A stretch of DNA of 64,000 nucleotides, taken from positions 582,419 to 646,418 of the forward strand of contig NZ_PXOQ01000007.1 of NCBI RefSeq assembly GCF_003008425.1. The letters run 5' to 3'. This stretch comes from Aurantibacter aestuarii. Its GTDB lineage: Bacteria > Bacteroidota > Bacteroidia > Flavobacteriales > Flavobacteriaceae. Positions 9,492 to 18,203 of this stretch are shown piece after piece (positions within the stretch are counted from its first letter, which is position 1; every line of letters starts with the position of its first letter). A model generated the notes under the pieces. That model was not told the origin of the DNA and searched no databases. It was given only the letters and a program-made list of their open reading frames with translations. The translations under genes were made by a program, and so were the position numbers.

Positions 9492-9986
9492 TTATTTTGA
9501 TTTTTCTATACTAAATCCTACATCGGTAACGCCTTCCAGATTTGTAATTCCATTCACTTCGCCATTTTTTCTCATAGCATGTTGAATTTTTATTTCGTAA
9601 TCGCCTTCTTCGGTAAATTTAACGCCTTCTTTATACCATAATTTGTTTGTTTTTATGGCGCCAATACCTTCTCCCAATAATTCACCTGTTTTATAGGCCA
9701 TCTTATATTCTAGCGTATCTACAACTACTTTACCATTTGGAAAGTCCATTTCAACAATAAGGAATAAGTTATTGTATTTATACTCATTGGTGTTTCTAAC
9801 ATTTACAAATAAATTATAAGCTTGTAAAGTGTCATTAGGATTCATTTTAAAAGAAACGATATCTTTCTCGTTCCAAGAGGTAGAGACTTCTTTATACTCA
9901 TCAAAGACCATATCATTTTTGCATGATACAAAACAGATCACAGCAATAATTAATATGAAATTTATATTAGTCTTTTTTTGAATCAT
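9492..9986 (-). CDS. gldH: Gliding motility lipoprotein GldH
   Basis: The 164-residue lipoprotein has a signal peptide with lipobox CFVSC (Cys22). Its sequence features (VFDEYKEVSTSWNEKDIVSF, NLFLIVEMDFPNGK, LWYKEGVKF) match GldH, required for gliding in Flavobacterium johnsoniae, as does the position between ricT and pbp1A. Its start overlaps the end of ricT by 20 bases, so translation is probably coupled. Its exact role in the gliding/T9SS machinery is unknown, and presence does not prove that the organism glides. Confidence 0.92.
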   Translation of the reverse strand: MIQKKTNINFILIIAVICFVSCKNDMVFDEYKEVSTSWNEKDIVSFKMNPNDTLQAYNLFVNVRNTNEYKYNNLFLIVEMDFPNGKVVVDTLEYKMAYKTGELLGEGIGAIKTNKLWYKEGVKFTEEGDYEIKIQHAMRKNGEVNGITNLEGVTDVGFSIEKSK

Positions 9987-11319
9987 TGGTATTCGGGTTA
10001 GGTCTCGTTTTTCTTGGCTTATTAGAAGGTCTTCTTTTTTTTGAATTATTTTTTTGTGTTGGAGCTTCCTTCGGATTTACTTTTGCGTCTGTTGTTGTTT
10101 GATTTCGCTTTGGTTTAGGGCCTGTTTTTTTAGATGCTGTTCTTTTTTGATTTGGATTTGCCGATTTTGTAGCCGAATTAGGATTTCGTTTTTTAGACTT
10201 GTTTTGTCTACCTCTTCCTTTAGATTTAGGTTTATCAAATCGGGTTAAACTGTCTTGTCCAACGACATTTTCAAATTCAGTTTTAGGCTCTTCCGTTATA
10301 TTAACTGCATATTCCTCTATACTAGCAACAGTTTCTTTTTTCTTATTTTTAAAAATAATGGCATTGGCCTGTTCTTTGGTTAACAAATGCCAATTCATCC
10401 AATCTCCTTCATAAGCATACCACAAATGACCTTTAAAAATGTCTGTTTTCTGGCAAACTGCGGTTCCTTTTTCCGTATAAAGTTTGGTTTCCGTTTTAGG
10501 AAATGTTTTTAAAGCATCTAAATAAGAATCTAGCTCATAATTTAAACAACATTTTAATTTACCACATTGCCCAGCCAGTTTTTGCGGATTTAAAGACAGT
10601 TGTTGGTAACGTGCAGCACTTGTACTTACCGATCTAAAGTCTGTTAGCCAAGTAGAACAACACAATTCTCTTCCGCATGATCCAATACCACCAAGTCGTG
10701 ACGCTTCTTGTCTAAACCCAACTTGTTTCATTTCTATACGGGTCTTGAACTCTTTGGCAAATAGTTTTATAAGCTCTCTAAAATCAACACGTTCTTCTGC
10801 AGTATAGTAAAAGGTTGCTTTACTGGCATCACCTTGAAATTCAATATCTGAAATTTTCATTTTCAGTTTTAAATCTATAGCAAATTGCCTTGCTTTTACC
10901 TTCATAGGTTCTTCTCTGTCTCTTGCAGCAGACCAAATGTCGATATCTTTTTGAGAAGCTTTACGATATACTTTTTCGAATTCTTTCGTTTCGGCATTTA
11001 TTTTCTTTCGCTTCATTTGTACTCTAACCAATTCTCCGGTTAAAGTAACCATTCCAATATCATGTCCAGATTGTACTTGTGTAGCTACAATATCTCCTAT
11101 GCTTAACGATAAATTTTCAGTGTTTTTATAGTATTCTTTTCGTCCGTTTTTAAAGCGAACTTCAACCCAGTCAAATGGTTTTTCATTATTTGGTAAAGAC
11201 ATGTTAGATAACCAATCGAAAACGGTTAGTTTATTACAACTGTCTGTACCACATGTACCATTATTTTTGCAACCTTTTGGTTGACCATCGGTTCCTGTTG
11301 CACAACTTTGACAAGCCAT
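9967..11319 (-). CDS. ricT: PSP1-domain protein, RicT (YaaT) homologue
   Basis: The 450-residue protein has a Cys-rich N-terminus (CQSC ... CGTDSC), a central PSP1 domain with the paired motifs CGRELCCSTWL and CGKLKCCLNYE, and a long Lys/Arg/Pro/Asn-rich, probably disordered tail from about 360. In Firmicutes RicT forms a complex that carries iron-sulfur clusters and acts in RNA maturation; the Cys motifs fit that. The basic tail suggests RNA contact, which is an inference. It overlaps gldH at its 3' end. A TCTAAAAC-TTG-GTTTTAGA hairpin lies in its leader at 11339-11357. Confidence 0.9.
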   Translation of the reverse strand: MACQSCATGTDGQPKGCKNNGTCGTDSCNKLTVFDWLSNMSLPNNEKPFDWVEVRFKNGRKEYYKNTENLSLSIGDIVATQVQSGHDIGMVTLTGELVRVQMKRKKINAETKEFEKVYRKASQKDIDIWSAARDREEPMKVKARQFAIDLKLKMKISDIEFQGDASKATFYYTAEERVDFRELIKLFAKEFKTRIEMKQVGFRQEASRLGGIGSCGRELCCSTWLTDFRSVSTSAARYQQLSLNPQKLAGQCGKLKCCLNYELDSYLDALKTFPKTETKLYTEKGTAVCQKTDIFKGHLWYAYEGDWMNWHLLTKEQANAIIFKNKKKETVASIEEYAVNITEEPKTEFENVVGQDSLTRFDKPKSKGRGRQNKSKKRNPNSATKSANPNQKRTASKKTGPKPKRNQTTTDAKVNPKEAPTQKNNSKKRRPSNKPRKTRPNPNTNDSKKD

Positions 11320-11338
11320 TTGTTTTATATATATAGAA

Positions 11339-11357
11339 TCTAAAACTTGGTTTTAGA
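11339..11357. other. Small perfect hairpin in the ricT leader
   Basis: TCTAAAAC / GTTTTAGA (8 bp, TTG loop) lies 20 bases upstream of the ricT start. The rest of the 183-base gap (11320-11502) is AT-rich and holds only weak promoter-like strings. The hairpin could be an operator or RNA leader structure, or chance in AT-rich DNA. Confidence 0.4.
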
Positions 11358-11502
11358 TGAGGGTTAATATGATGTAAATTAGTGTAAATATACTATTATT
11401 ATAACGAGATAAAAAGTGTAAACTTTAACTCTACTAAAAACAACTCTAAAAAGTAAGTTTTATTTCTTCTAAAAGAAAAAAATAAATGAATTTTTCCGGG
11501 TT

Positions 11503-12171
11503 TTAAGAAGGTAAGCCGCCAACAATAACAACAATTTCGCCCTTAGGCGGTTTATTAGTATAATGATCTAAAACTTCCTTTGCAGTACCGCGAACAGTTT
11601 CTTCAAAAAGCTTTGTAATTTCTCTTGAAACCGAAACCGGACGTTCCTCTCCAAAATACTCGCAAAAATGACCTAATGTTTTAATTAATTTATGAGGACT
11701 TTCATAAAAAATCATAGTACGAGTTTCTTCTGCTAAAAATTTCAAACGGGTTTGTCGCCCTTTTTTTACTGGAAGAAATCCTTCAAAAACAAATTTATCA
11801 TTAGGTAGACCACTATTTACTAGTGCAGGTACAAAAGCAGTTGCGCCGGGTAAGCAGTTAACTTCTATCTGGTTCTCTACACAGGCGCGGGTTAATAAAA
11901 ACCCTGGGTCTGATATAGCAGGAGTTCCGGCATCACTAATTAACGCTATTTTTTCTCCATTTTGAAGACGTTTAATTAATTGCTCTACCGTTTTATGTTC
12001 GTTATGCATATGGTGGCTTTGCATTGGCGTTTTAATCTCGTAATGCTTTAAGAGTTTTCCGGAAGTTCGGGTGTCTTCAGCTAAAATACAATCGACTTCT
12101 TTAAGTATGCGTAACGCTCGAAAAGTAATATCTTCTAGATTGCCTATTGGTGTTGGTACTAAGTATAGCAT
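11503..12171 (-). CDS. rsmI: 16S rRNA (cytidine1402-2'-O)-methyltransferase RsmI
   Basis: The 222-residue protein has the tetrapyrrole-methylase fold with RsmI signatures TPIGNLEDITFRALRIL at the N-terminus, LAEDTR, ISDAGTPAISDPG (SAM site) and LPGATAFVPALVNSGL. It methylates the ribose of C1402 in the ribosomal P site, using S-adenosylmethionine. It is slightly shorter than the E. coli enzyme because it lacks the extra C-terminal extension. It lies downstream of tRNA-Asn but is separated from it by a terminator. Confidence 0.95.
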   Translation of the reverse strand: MLYLVPTPIGNLEDITFRALRILKEVDCILAEDTRTSGKLLKHYEIKTPMQSHHMHNEHKTVEQLIKRLQNGEKIALISDAGTPAISDPGFLLTRACVENQIEVNCLPGATAFVPALVNSGLPNDKFVFEGFLPVKKGRQTRLKFLAEETRTMIFYESPHKLIKTLGHFCEYFGEERPVSVSREITKLFEETVRGTAKEVLDHYTNKPPKGEIVVIVGGLPS

Positions 12172-12207
12172 TATGTTTTTATTAGTAGTCTATAAATATA
12201 GCATAAA

Positions 12208-12237
12208 AAAAGCCTTTACATTGCTGTAAAGGCTTTT
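12208..12237 (-). terminator. Terminator between tRNA-Asn and rsmI
   Basis: A 13-bp perfect stem (AAAAGCCTTTACA / TGTAAAGGCTTTT) with TTGC loop. On the minus strand it is followed by a long T-run, so it ends the tRNA transcript 8 bases after the tRNA 3' end. Confidence 0.87.
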
Positions 12238-12244
12238 AAACTTG

Positions 12245-12318
12245 CTCCTCTTCTTGGGCTCGAACCAAGGACCCTCTGATTAACAGTCAGATGCTCTAAC
12301 CAACTGAGCTAAAGAGGA
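12245..12318 (-). tRNA. tRNA-Asn (anticodon GTT)
   Basis: The 74-base minus-strand gene folds as a full cloverleaf: acceptor TCCTCTT/AAGAGGA, D-stem GCTC, anticodon stem TCTGA/TCAGA around loop CTGTTAA (anticodon GTT), T-arm CTTGG-TTCGAGC-CCAAG and discriminator G, as expected for Asn. The 3' CCA is not encoded. It has its own consensus promoter and terminator. Confidence 0.97.
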
Positions 12319-12335
12319 GTGTTTGTTTGAGTGCG

Positions 12336-12367
12336 CAAATATAAAAGGTTTTTTAAATTGCACAAAA
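12336..12367 (-). promoter_or_regulatory. Consensus Bacteroidota promoter for tRNA-Asn
   Basis: On the minus strand TTTTG (12367-12363), a 19-base spacer and TATATTTG (12343-12336) match the Bacteroidota sigma-A pattern TTTG-N19-TAnnTTTG. Transcription would begin about ten bases before the tRNA 5' end. Confidence 0.82.
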
Positions 12368-12382
12368 CTTTTTTATAAAAAT

Positions 12383-13723
12383 TTAATTAAAAAGTGCTTT
12401 AAAAATATCATTTCCGTTGGCAAACAGCACTAAAGCTATTAAAATAAAGAAACCAACCATTTGTGCATACTCCATAAATTTGTCTCCAGGCTTACGTCCG
12501 GAAATCATTTCATATAGTAAAAACATCACATGTCCACCATCTAAAGCAGGAATAGGTAATAAATTAAGAACCCCTAACATAATAGATAGAAAAGCAGTAA
12601 TACTCCAAAATGCCGGCCAGCTCCATGTGTCTGGAAATACGTCGTAAATCGCTTTAAAACCACCAACACCTTTGTAAGCACCAGTACTTGGACTAAAAAT
12701 TTGTTTTAATTGCCCAAAATAGCCTGTAATTTGAGAAGTGAATTTATCTAGACCTACACCGAAGCTTTCTGAAAAAGAGTATTCGTTTCTAACAACCTTT
12801 AAATACCCTAACTCTTCCATGCTTTTGTATGTAACACCTTGCACAACACCTAATTCCCCTTTATCATTTATTTTTAACTCTAAAGACTCCAATTCTCCAT
12901 TTCTTAACACGTCAGCTTTAATAGTTTGATTTTTTGAATCTTTCGCAATTGAAACAACTTGATCTGTATATTCAGCATCTTTACCATCTAATGTTCTAAT
13001 AATATCGCCTTCCTTTAATCCTGAATTTTTATTTAAAGATGAATCTGGAACTTTCACTACTACAAAAGGAATTCTAAGTTCAAACAAATCTCGATCATCA
13101 CTTGTAGATAATTGTCCTAAAAAATCTTCTGGTAATGCAATGGTTTTTTGTTCGCCGTTTCTTTCTACGGTAACCGATTTTGCGCCAATAATATTTCCTT
13201 TAATCTCAGAATATTTTGTAATTTCTTTATCATCAATCCTAACAACATCGTCTCCCGTTTCAAAACCTAATTTAGTTAATAAAGGATTTTGAACGGTATA
13301 TCCTTCTTTTATACTGTCTGTAGAAATATCGGCATCGCCATAAGCCCAAGAGGCTACAATATATATAAGTAAGGCTAATACAAAGTTTACGGTAACACCA
13401 CCAAGCATAATTATTAAACGTTGCCAAGCTGGTTTAGAACGAAATTCCCAAGGTTGTGGTGGTAAAGCCATTTGTTCTTTGTCCATGCTTTCGTCTATCA
13501 TTCCAGAAATCTTCACATAACCACCAAGTGGTAACCAGCCAATTCCATATACGGTATCTCCAATTTTCTTTTTAAAAAGGGAAAACTTAACATCAAAAAA
13601 CAAATAAAATTTTTCGACTCTGGTTTTAAATAATTTTGCAGGAATAAAATGACCTAATTCGTGTAACACTATTAATAATGACAAGCTTAAAAGAAACTGT
13701 CCAATTTTTATAATAAATTCCAT
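12383..13723 (-). CDS. rseP: Site-2-type membrane zinc protease RseP
   Basis: The 446-residue M50 protease has HELGH (residues 21-25) inside the first membrane helix, tandem PDZ domains in the periplasmic loop, and the third zinc ligand in PALDGGHVMFLLYE near the C-terminus. Four membrane segments are predicted. It cuts transmembrane substrates such as anti-sigma factors during regulated intramembrane proteolysis. I chose the ATG at 13723 (MEFIIKIGQFLLS), where the family begins; an in-frame ATG at 13753 adds ten residues. Its substrate in this organism is not evident from neighbours. Confidence 0.94.
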   Translation of the reverse strand: MEFIIKIGQFLLSLSLLIVLHELGHFIPAKLFKTRVEKFYLFFDVKFSLFKKKIGDTVYGIGWLPLGGYVKISGMIDESMDKEQMALPPQPWEFRSKPAWQRLIIMLGGVTVNFVLALLIYIVASWAYGDADISTDSIKEGYTVQNPLLTKLGFETGDDVVRIDDKEITKYSEIKGNIIGAKSVTVERNGEQKTIALPEDFLGQLSTSDDRDLFELRIPFVVVKVPDSSLNKNSGLKEGDIIRTLDGKDAEYTDQVVSIAKDSKNQTIKADVLRNGELESLELKINDKGELGVVQGVTYKSMEELGYLKVVRNEYSFSESFGVGLDKFTSQITGYFGQLKQIFSPSTGAYKGVGGFKAIYDVFPDTWSWPAFWSITAFLSIMLGVLNLLPIPALDGGHVMFLLYEMISGRKPGDKFMEYAQMVGFFILIALVLFANGNDIFKALFN

Positions 13724-13835
13724 GTAGTATATAATCTGTAAATAATCGCCCAAAAGTACATATTTAAGCTTGGTTTAAAAAAATTAAAATGAATTGAGTT
13801 AAGACATTAACAGCAATTTATGAGTGTATAAAGTT

Positions 13836-13864
13836 TTTGGTACGATTCCTATCTTGTATTTTTG
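13836..13864 (+). promoter_or_regulatory. Promoter of the Sco-family gene
   Basis: TTTG (13836-13839), a 17-base spacer and TATTTTTG (13857-13864) fit the Bacteroidota promoter. The predicted transcript start is only about ten bases before the ATG at 13883, so the mRNA leader is very short. Confidence 0.65.
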
Positions 13865-13882
13865 TAGTATTAATAAGCTATT

Positions 13883-14554
13883 ATGTTAGAGTTTTTTAAA
13901 GACTACAAAAAGTTTGCCTTTTTTTTTATTTTGCTTTCTGCTGTAATTATAACAGTGTTCTATTCTATACTAAGTGTAGATAAAGTTTTGCCTATTTGGC
14001 AACCAGCATCGGTAAACCAAGAGTTAGTGGACACTACTATTCAGCATGTAAAAAAGTATCACAAAATTGCCGATTTCTCTTTAATTAATCAGAATGGTAA
14101 AACCATAACTCAAGAGGATTATAAAGACAAGATATACATTGCCGATTTTTTCTTCACAACTTGTCCTACCATTTGCCCTATCATGACAGATCACATGTAT
14201 CAAATTCAAAAAGAAATTTTAGATGATGATGAGGTTATGTTGTTGTCTCATTCGGTTACTCCTAAAATAGATTCGGTAGCTCAATTGAAACGTTATGCAC
14301 AACAAAAAGGGGTGAATGATAAAAAATGGAATCTGGTTACCGGCGATAAAAAACAAATTTATGAGTTAGCTAGAAAAAGTTACTTTGCTGTTTTAACAGA
14401 TGGTAATGGAGATGAATATGATATGATCCATACCGAAAACTTTATGTTAATAGATAAAGAACGAAGAATTAGAAATTATTATGACGGTACAGATCCAGAA
14501 GCTATACAACAATTATTAGAGGATCTTAAAACGTTAAAAAAGGAATATGATTAA
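13883..14554 (+). CDS. Sco1/SenC/PrrC-family copper-binding thioredoxin-like protein
   Basis: The 223-residue protein has one N-terminal membrane anchor (about 11-30) and a periplasmic thioredoxin-like domain. The copper-binding CPTIC motif has Cys94 and Cys98, and the conserved distal His is His183 (DMIHTENF). Sco proteins deliver copper or act as thiol reductases in assembly of the CuA site of cytochrome c oxidase. No oxidase gene is adjacent, so the exact client is open. It lies just upstream of feoA but has its own promoter. Confidence 0.92.
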   Translation: MLEFFKDYKKFAFFFILLSAVIITVFYSILSVDKVLPIWQPASVNQELVDTTIQHVKKYHKIADFSLINQNGKTITQEDYKDKIYIADFFFTTCPTICPIMTDHMYQIQKEILDDDEVMLLSHSVTPKIDSVAQLKRYAQQKGVNDKKWNLVTGDKKQIYELARKSYFAVLTDGNGDEYDMIHTENFMLIDKERRIRNYYDGTDPEAIQQLLEDLKTLKKEYD

Positions 14555-14575
14555 GACTTTAGGTCTATATTTTTT

Positions 14576-14603
14576 TTTGACTGATTAATTTCTACTACTT
14601 TTG
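14576..14603 (+). promoter_or_regulatory. Probable promoter of feoAB
   Basis: TTTG (14576-14579) and TACTTTTG (14596-14603) are separated by 16 bases, slightly short of the usual 17-20. A weak hairpin AGACT-TTA-GGTCT followed by a T-run just upstream (about 14554-14578) may end the Sco transcript. Confidence 0.5.
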
Positions 14604-14629
14604 CTTCTTTAAAATCAATCTAAATAAGC

Positions 14630-14857
14630 TTGAGCCATACACTTGCAGATTTAAAGCGTGGAGAACACGCAGTAATATTAGACGTTTCGTCTGTAGAAAT
14701 TCCTTTAAAGTTATTGGAAATGGGTTGTTTACCTGGTAATAAGGTACAATTGGTACAAGTTGCCCCGTTTTCGGATCCCATGTATTTAAATATTAACGGG
14801 ACGCATTTAGCTATTAGAAAAGAAACAGCCATTCATATCTTAATTGAAAAACTGTAA
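14630..14857 (+). CDS. feoA: FeoA-family SH3-like protein (ferrous iron transport)
   Basis: The 75-residue protein folds as the SH3-like FeoA domain (TLADLKRGEHAVIL, LLEMGCLPGNKVQLV, INGTHLAIRKETA). FeoA is cytoplasmic and assists the FeoB iron permease. The start is TTG at 14630: a stop codon lies only nine bases upstream in frame and the next ATG falls inside the domain, so TTG is the only reasonable choice. The stop shares a base with the feoB start (TAATG), which implies translational coupling. Confidence 0.92.
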   Translation: MSHTLADLKRGEHAVILDVSSVEIPLKLLEMGCLPGNKVQLVQVAPFSDPMYLNINGTHLAIRKETAIHILIEKL

Positions 14858-16956
14858 TGAGTAAACATATTAATATTGCTTTAATTGGAAATCCTAATAC
14901 AGGTAAAACCTCGGTGTTCAATGCACTTACAGGCTTAAACCAGCAGGTTGGGAATTATCCAGGAATTACGGTTGAAAAAAAACAGGGGATTTGCAAGTTA
15001 GACAGAAATCTTAAAGCACATATTATAGATTTACCGGGAACGTATTCCTTAAACGCTTCGTCTTTAGACGAAAATGTGGTTATTGAATTGTTGCTTAATA
15101 AAAACGACAAAGATTTTCCCGATGTTGTTGTAGTGGTAAGTGATGTAGAAAATTTAAAACGTAACTTATTATTATTTACACAAATTAAAGATTTAGAAAT
15201 CCCTACCATTCTTGCTATAAATATGGCAGATCGTATGTCTTATAAAGGGATTTCTTTAGATATACCTTATCTAGAAAAACACTTAAAAACAAAAATAGCC
15301 TTAATAAGTACCCGAAAAAATTCTGGTATTGCAGAGTTAAAGGAAACGATTCAATCTTATAAGGATATATCTACAGAACCTTGTTTAAATGCTTCAGAGA
15401 TTGATTCTGAATATTTTAATAGGTTAAGAGTGGCGTTTCCAAATCAGTTACTATATAAATTATGGCTGGTCATTACACAAGATGTCAATTTTGGAAAAAC
15501 CAATAGGAAGGAAATTGATGCCATTACGAGTTTTAAAACAAAATCTGAAGGCGATTTAAAACGACTTCAACAAAAGGAAACCATTAAACGTTACCAGTTT
15601 ATTAATGAAGTTTTAAAAATTGGTAAAACGGTTGATGCCTCTCAAGCTAAAGATTTACGAACTAGAATGGATCGTATTTTAACGCATAAGATTTTTGGTT
15701 ATGTAATCTTTTTCTTCATTTTACTACTTATTTTTCAAGCTATTTACGATTGGTCTAGCGTACCAATGGATTTAATAGACACAGCTTTTGCAAACTTAAG
15801 TGAATGGGTTAAAGATACCTTGCCTCCAGGAGATTTTACCAATTTATTGGCTGAGGGAATTATTTCCGGACTTGGTGGTATAGTAATTTTTATACCACAA
15901 ATTGCTTTCCTGTTTTTATTTATTTCTGTTTTAGAAGAAAGTGGTTATATGAGCCGTGTGGTGTTTTTAATGGATCGCGTCATGCGAAAATTTGGACTAA
16001 GCGGTAAAAGTGTTGTCCCATTAATTTCAGGAACAGCTTGTGCTATTCCGGCTATTATGGCAACGCGAAATATTGAAAGCTGGAAAGAACGATTAATTAC
16101 TATTTTAGTTACGCCATTTACAACATGTTCTGCCAGATTACCTGTGTATTTAATTATTATTTCCTTGGTTATACCGGAAGGTTCTATCATTGGATTAAGC
16201 TATCAGGCATTAACTTTAATGCTTTTATATTTAATAGGTTTCGGTTCGGCAGTATTTTCAGCATACCTTTTAAATAAGGTGTTAAAAATAAAAAGCAAAA
16301 CGTTTTTTGTAGTAGAAATGCCCAATTACAAACTGCCGCTTCTTAAAAATGTAGGTTTAACGGTTTTAGAAAAAACCAAATCCTTTGTGGTTGGAGCAGG
16401 AAAAATAATCTTGGCTATTTCTATCGTGCTATGGGTTTTAGCATCTTATGGTCCAGGTGATGCCTTTAATAATGCCGAAGAAATAGTTACAGAGCAATAT
16501 GCTTCAGATAATTTAGGAAGTGAAGAACTTAACAAGAAAATTGCTTCACATAAATTAGAACATTCTTTTATAGGAATTACAGGAAGAGCTATAGAGCCTG
16601 TTATTAGACCTTTAGGTTACGACTGGAAAATTGGTATTGCCATAGTAAGTAGTTTTGCTGCGCGTGAAGTGTTTGTAGGAACTTTAGCAACCATTTATAG
16701 TGTTGGTAATGACGATGAAGAAACGATTAAAAACCGAATGGCAGGCGAGGTCAACCCTATTTTAGGTGGACCATTATTTAATTTTGCTTCGGGAATTTCA
16801 TTGTTACTATTTTATGCATTTGCCATGCAATGTATGAGTACTTTAGCTATAGTTAAAAAAGAAACTAACAGCTGGAAATGGCCAGCTTACCAATTAGTAG
16901 TTATGACGGCATTGGCATACGTAGTGGCTTTTGCAAGCTATCAGTTTTTAAAATAA
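14857..16956 (+). CDS. feoB: Ferrous iron transport protein B
   Basis: The 699-residue permease has an N-terminal G-protein domain with G1 GNPNTGKTS (11-19), G3 DLPGTYSL and G4 NMAD, then a helical GDI-like segment. From about 280 the polytopic membrane domain shows the Gate motifs with conserved cysteines (GTACAIPA and TTCSARLPVY). It takes up Fe2+ across the inner membrane. It forms one unit with feoA and a small Cys-rich protein. The length is typical of Bacteroidota FeoB proteins without the FeoA fusion. Confidence 0.97.
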   Translation: MSKHINIALIGNPNTGKTSVFNALTGLNQQVGNYPGITVEKKQGICKLDRNLKAHIIDLPGTYSLNASSLDENVVIELLLNKNDKDFPDVVVVVSDVENLKRNLLLFTQIKDLEIPTILAINMADRMSYKGISLDIPYLEKHLKTKIALISTRKNSGIAELKETIQSYKDISTEPCLNASEIDSEYFNRLRVAFPNQLLYKLWLVITQDVNFGKTNRKEIDAITSFKTKSEGDLKRLQQKETIKRYQFINEVLKIGKTVDASQAKDLRTRMDRILTHKIFGYVIFFFILLLIFQAIYDWSSVPMDLIDTAFANLSEWVKDTLPPGDFTNLLAEGIISGLGGIVIFIPQIAFLFLFISVLEESGYMSRVVFLMDRVMRKFGLSGKSVVPLISGTACAIPAIMATRNIESWKERLITILVTPFTTCSARLPVYLIIISLVIPEGSIIGLSYQALTLMLLYLIGFGSAVFSAYLLNKVLKIKSKTFFVVEMPNYKLPLLKNVGLTVLEKTKSFVVGAGKIILAISIVLWVLASYGPGDAFNNAEEIVTEQYASDNLGSEELNKKIASHKLEHSFIGITGRAIEPVIRPLGYDWKIGIAIVSSFAAREVFVGTLATIYSVGNDDEETIKNRMAGEVNPILGGPLFNFASGISLLLFYAFAMQCMSTLAIVKKETNSWKWPAYQLVVMTALAYVVAFASYQFLK

Positions 16957-16964
16957 GCAATCTT

Positions 16965-17102
16965 ATGGAAAGTCCAGTGATACAAAAGGTTTTGGTAGGA
17001 GCGGCATTACTTATTGCTGTAGGGTTTTTAGTCTATAAATATATTTTACCAAAAAAATCTAAAGCAGGAAAAGACTGTGGTAATGGCAGTTGTGGTTGTT
17101 AA
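16965..17102 (+). CDS. Small FeoB-associated Cys-rich membrane protein
   Basis: This 45-residue protein starts with ATG at 16965, eight bases after feoB. It has one membrane helix (about 8-30) and a short cytoplasmic or periplasmic tail KDCGNGSCGC. This matches the FeoB-associated Cys-rich family that follows feoB in many bacteria and is functionally analogous in place to FeoC. The clustered cysteines could bind iron or an Fe-S cluster, which is an inference. Its TAA stop overlaps that of the convergent gene. Confidence 0.88.
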   Translation: MESPVIQKVLVGAALLIAVGFLVYKYILPKKSKAGKDCGNGSCGC

Positions 17103-17506
17103 TTGGCTTTAGTAACATTTATCTTTAAAATATACTCGCCAATAGTCTTACCTTCTTCAGGGTAAGGTAAAAGGTCAATAGCATTTATATTAAATTCTCC
17201 ATCACTTGCTATAAAAGAACTTGACTTTGTTAATCCGTTTGAAGTTATAAAAACTTCTTTTTTTTCTTTTTTCCCATTTGTAATAACTTCAACAAGTACT
17301 TTGGCTTCTCCAGCCCAAATACAGGTTACTCCAATAGGACATCTAGAATCACTTAAGACTTTAAGTAAAGTGACTGACATATTATTTACAGGAATTGCCT
17401 GATTTATTTTTTGCTCCATAACAATTTTTGGCGCTTTTACTACAGTAGTGTCTTGCGCGTAAGTTAAAGAGGCTAAGAGAAAAAAGGGAAGTAAAAAATA
17501 GTTCAT
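17099..17506 (-). CDS. Exported protein with conserved Cys-Trp motif, function unknown
   Basis: The 135-residue protein has a signal peptide ending LTYAQ. A conserved core DSRCPIGVTCIWAGEA lies near residues 53-68; I recall this Cys-x6-Cys-x-Trp-x-Gly-x-Ala pattern from uncharacterised secreted proteins of Bacteroidota. The remainder is predicted beta-rich. It begins one base after the stop of the metalloregulator gene, so both are probably co-transcribed, which suggests but does not prove a metal-related periplasmic role. Its stop overlaps the convergent small FeoB partner gene by four bases. Confidence 0.78.
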   Translation of the reverse strand: MNYFLLPFFLLASLTYAQDTTVVKAPKIVMEQKINQAIPVNNMSVTLLKVLSDSRCPIGVTCIWAGEAKVLVEVITNGKKEKKEVFITSNGLTKSSSFIASDGEFNINAIDLLPYPEEGKTIGEYILKINVTKAN

Positions 17507-17507
17507 A

Positions 17508-18164
17508 TTATAGTTCTATAGATACAAAAATGTTTTTTGCAACATGTTGGGAAACCACTAATTCTGTATTATTATACATAAGCTTTAAAGAATTATCAAA
17601 AGGTTCTTTGTGTATTACTTCAAATAACGTTCCTAATGCAATTTTATTGGTATCTAAATACCTTAAAAAATCTGTGGAGGTGTCTTTTACTCCAACACAT
17701 TTATATATTTTTTTTAATTCCGCGTTAGCTAAAATGATTTTATCTATGCTATTAAAATTTCCGTTTTTATCAGGAATTGGGTCTCCGTGCGGATCGTACT
17801 TAGGAAAATTTAGAAACGCGTCTAATTCATTTATTAATTTTTCAGATTTTATGTGTTCCAACTGTTCTGCAACATCATGAACTTCATCCCAAGTAAAATT
17901 TAATTTTTCAACCAAAAAAACTTCCCATAAGCGATGTTTTCTAATAATGTTTTTAGCCGCTAATTGTCCTTGTGCGGTTAAGCTAACACCTTGGTATTTA
18001 ACATAGTTTACTAATTGCTTATCAGACAATTTTTTAATCATATCTGTAGCCGAAGACGCTTTGGTTTTCATGGCTTTGGCAACCGCATTAGTACTTACAC
18101 TTTCCTTGCCTTGTTTGCCTAAATGATAAATTCCTTTTATATAGTTTTCTTCGGTTAAAGTCAT
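17508..18164 (-). CDS. mntR: DtxR/MntR-family metal-dependent transcriptional regulator
   Basis: The 218-residue regulator has an N-terminal winged helix (LTEENYIKGIYHL, SSATDMIKKLSDK), the dimerisation and metal-binding domain (EVHDVAEQLEHI, FPKYDPHGDPIPD with His/Glu/Asp ligands) and a C-terminal SH3/FeoA-like domain. Such proteins bind Mn2+ or Fe2+ and repress metal uptake genes. It is divergent from an ABC importer operon, and a perfect palindrome lies between them, so autoregulation and importer control are likely. Whether it senses Mn or Fe cannot be told from sequence alone. Confidence 0.92.
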   Translation of the reverse strand: MTLTEENYIKGIYHLGKQGKESVSTNAVAKAMKTKASSATDMIKKLSDKQLVNYVKYQGVSLTAQGQLAAKNIIRKHRLWEVFLVEKLNFTWDEVHDVAEQLEHIKSEKLINELDAFLNFPKYDPHGDPIPDKNGNFNSIDKIILANAELKKIYKCVGVKDTSTDFLRYLDTNKIALGTLFEVIHKEPFDNSLKLMYNNTELVVSQHVAKNIFVSIEL

Positions 18165-18184
18165 TGCTCCATATTATCGTATTA

Positions 18185-18192
18185 CAAATATA
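18185..18192 (-). promoter_or_regulatory. -7 element of the metalloregulator promoter
   Basis: TATATTTG on the minus strand matches TAnnTTTG, 21 bases before the ATG at 18164. Its upstream element would fall in the left arm of the palindrome at 18204-18239. Confidence 0.6.
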
Positions 18193-18203
18193 TACTAATT
18201 TTC

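Noticed and set aside
10054-10414. Cys/Phe-rich plus-strand frames opposite ricT
   Set aside because: They mirror the Lys/Arg-rich tail of RicT; no homology or start signal.
16878-16964. Longer N-terminus for the small FeoB-associated protein
   Set aside because: The extension overlaps feoB coding sequence; the ATG at 16965 gives the expected 45-residue family form.
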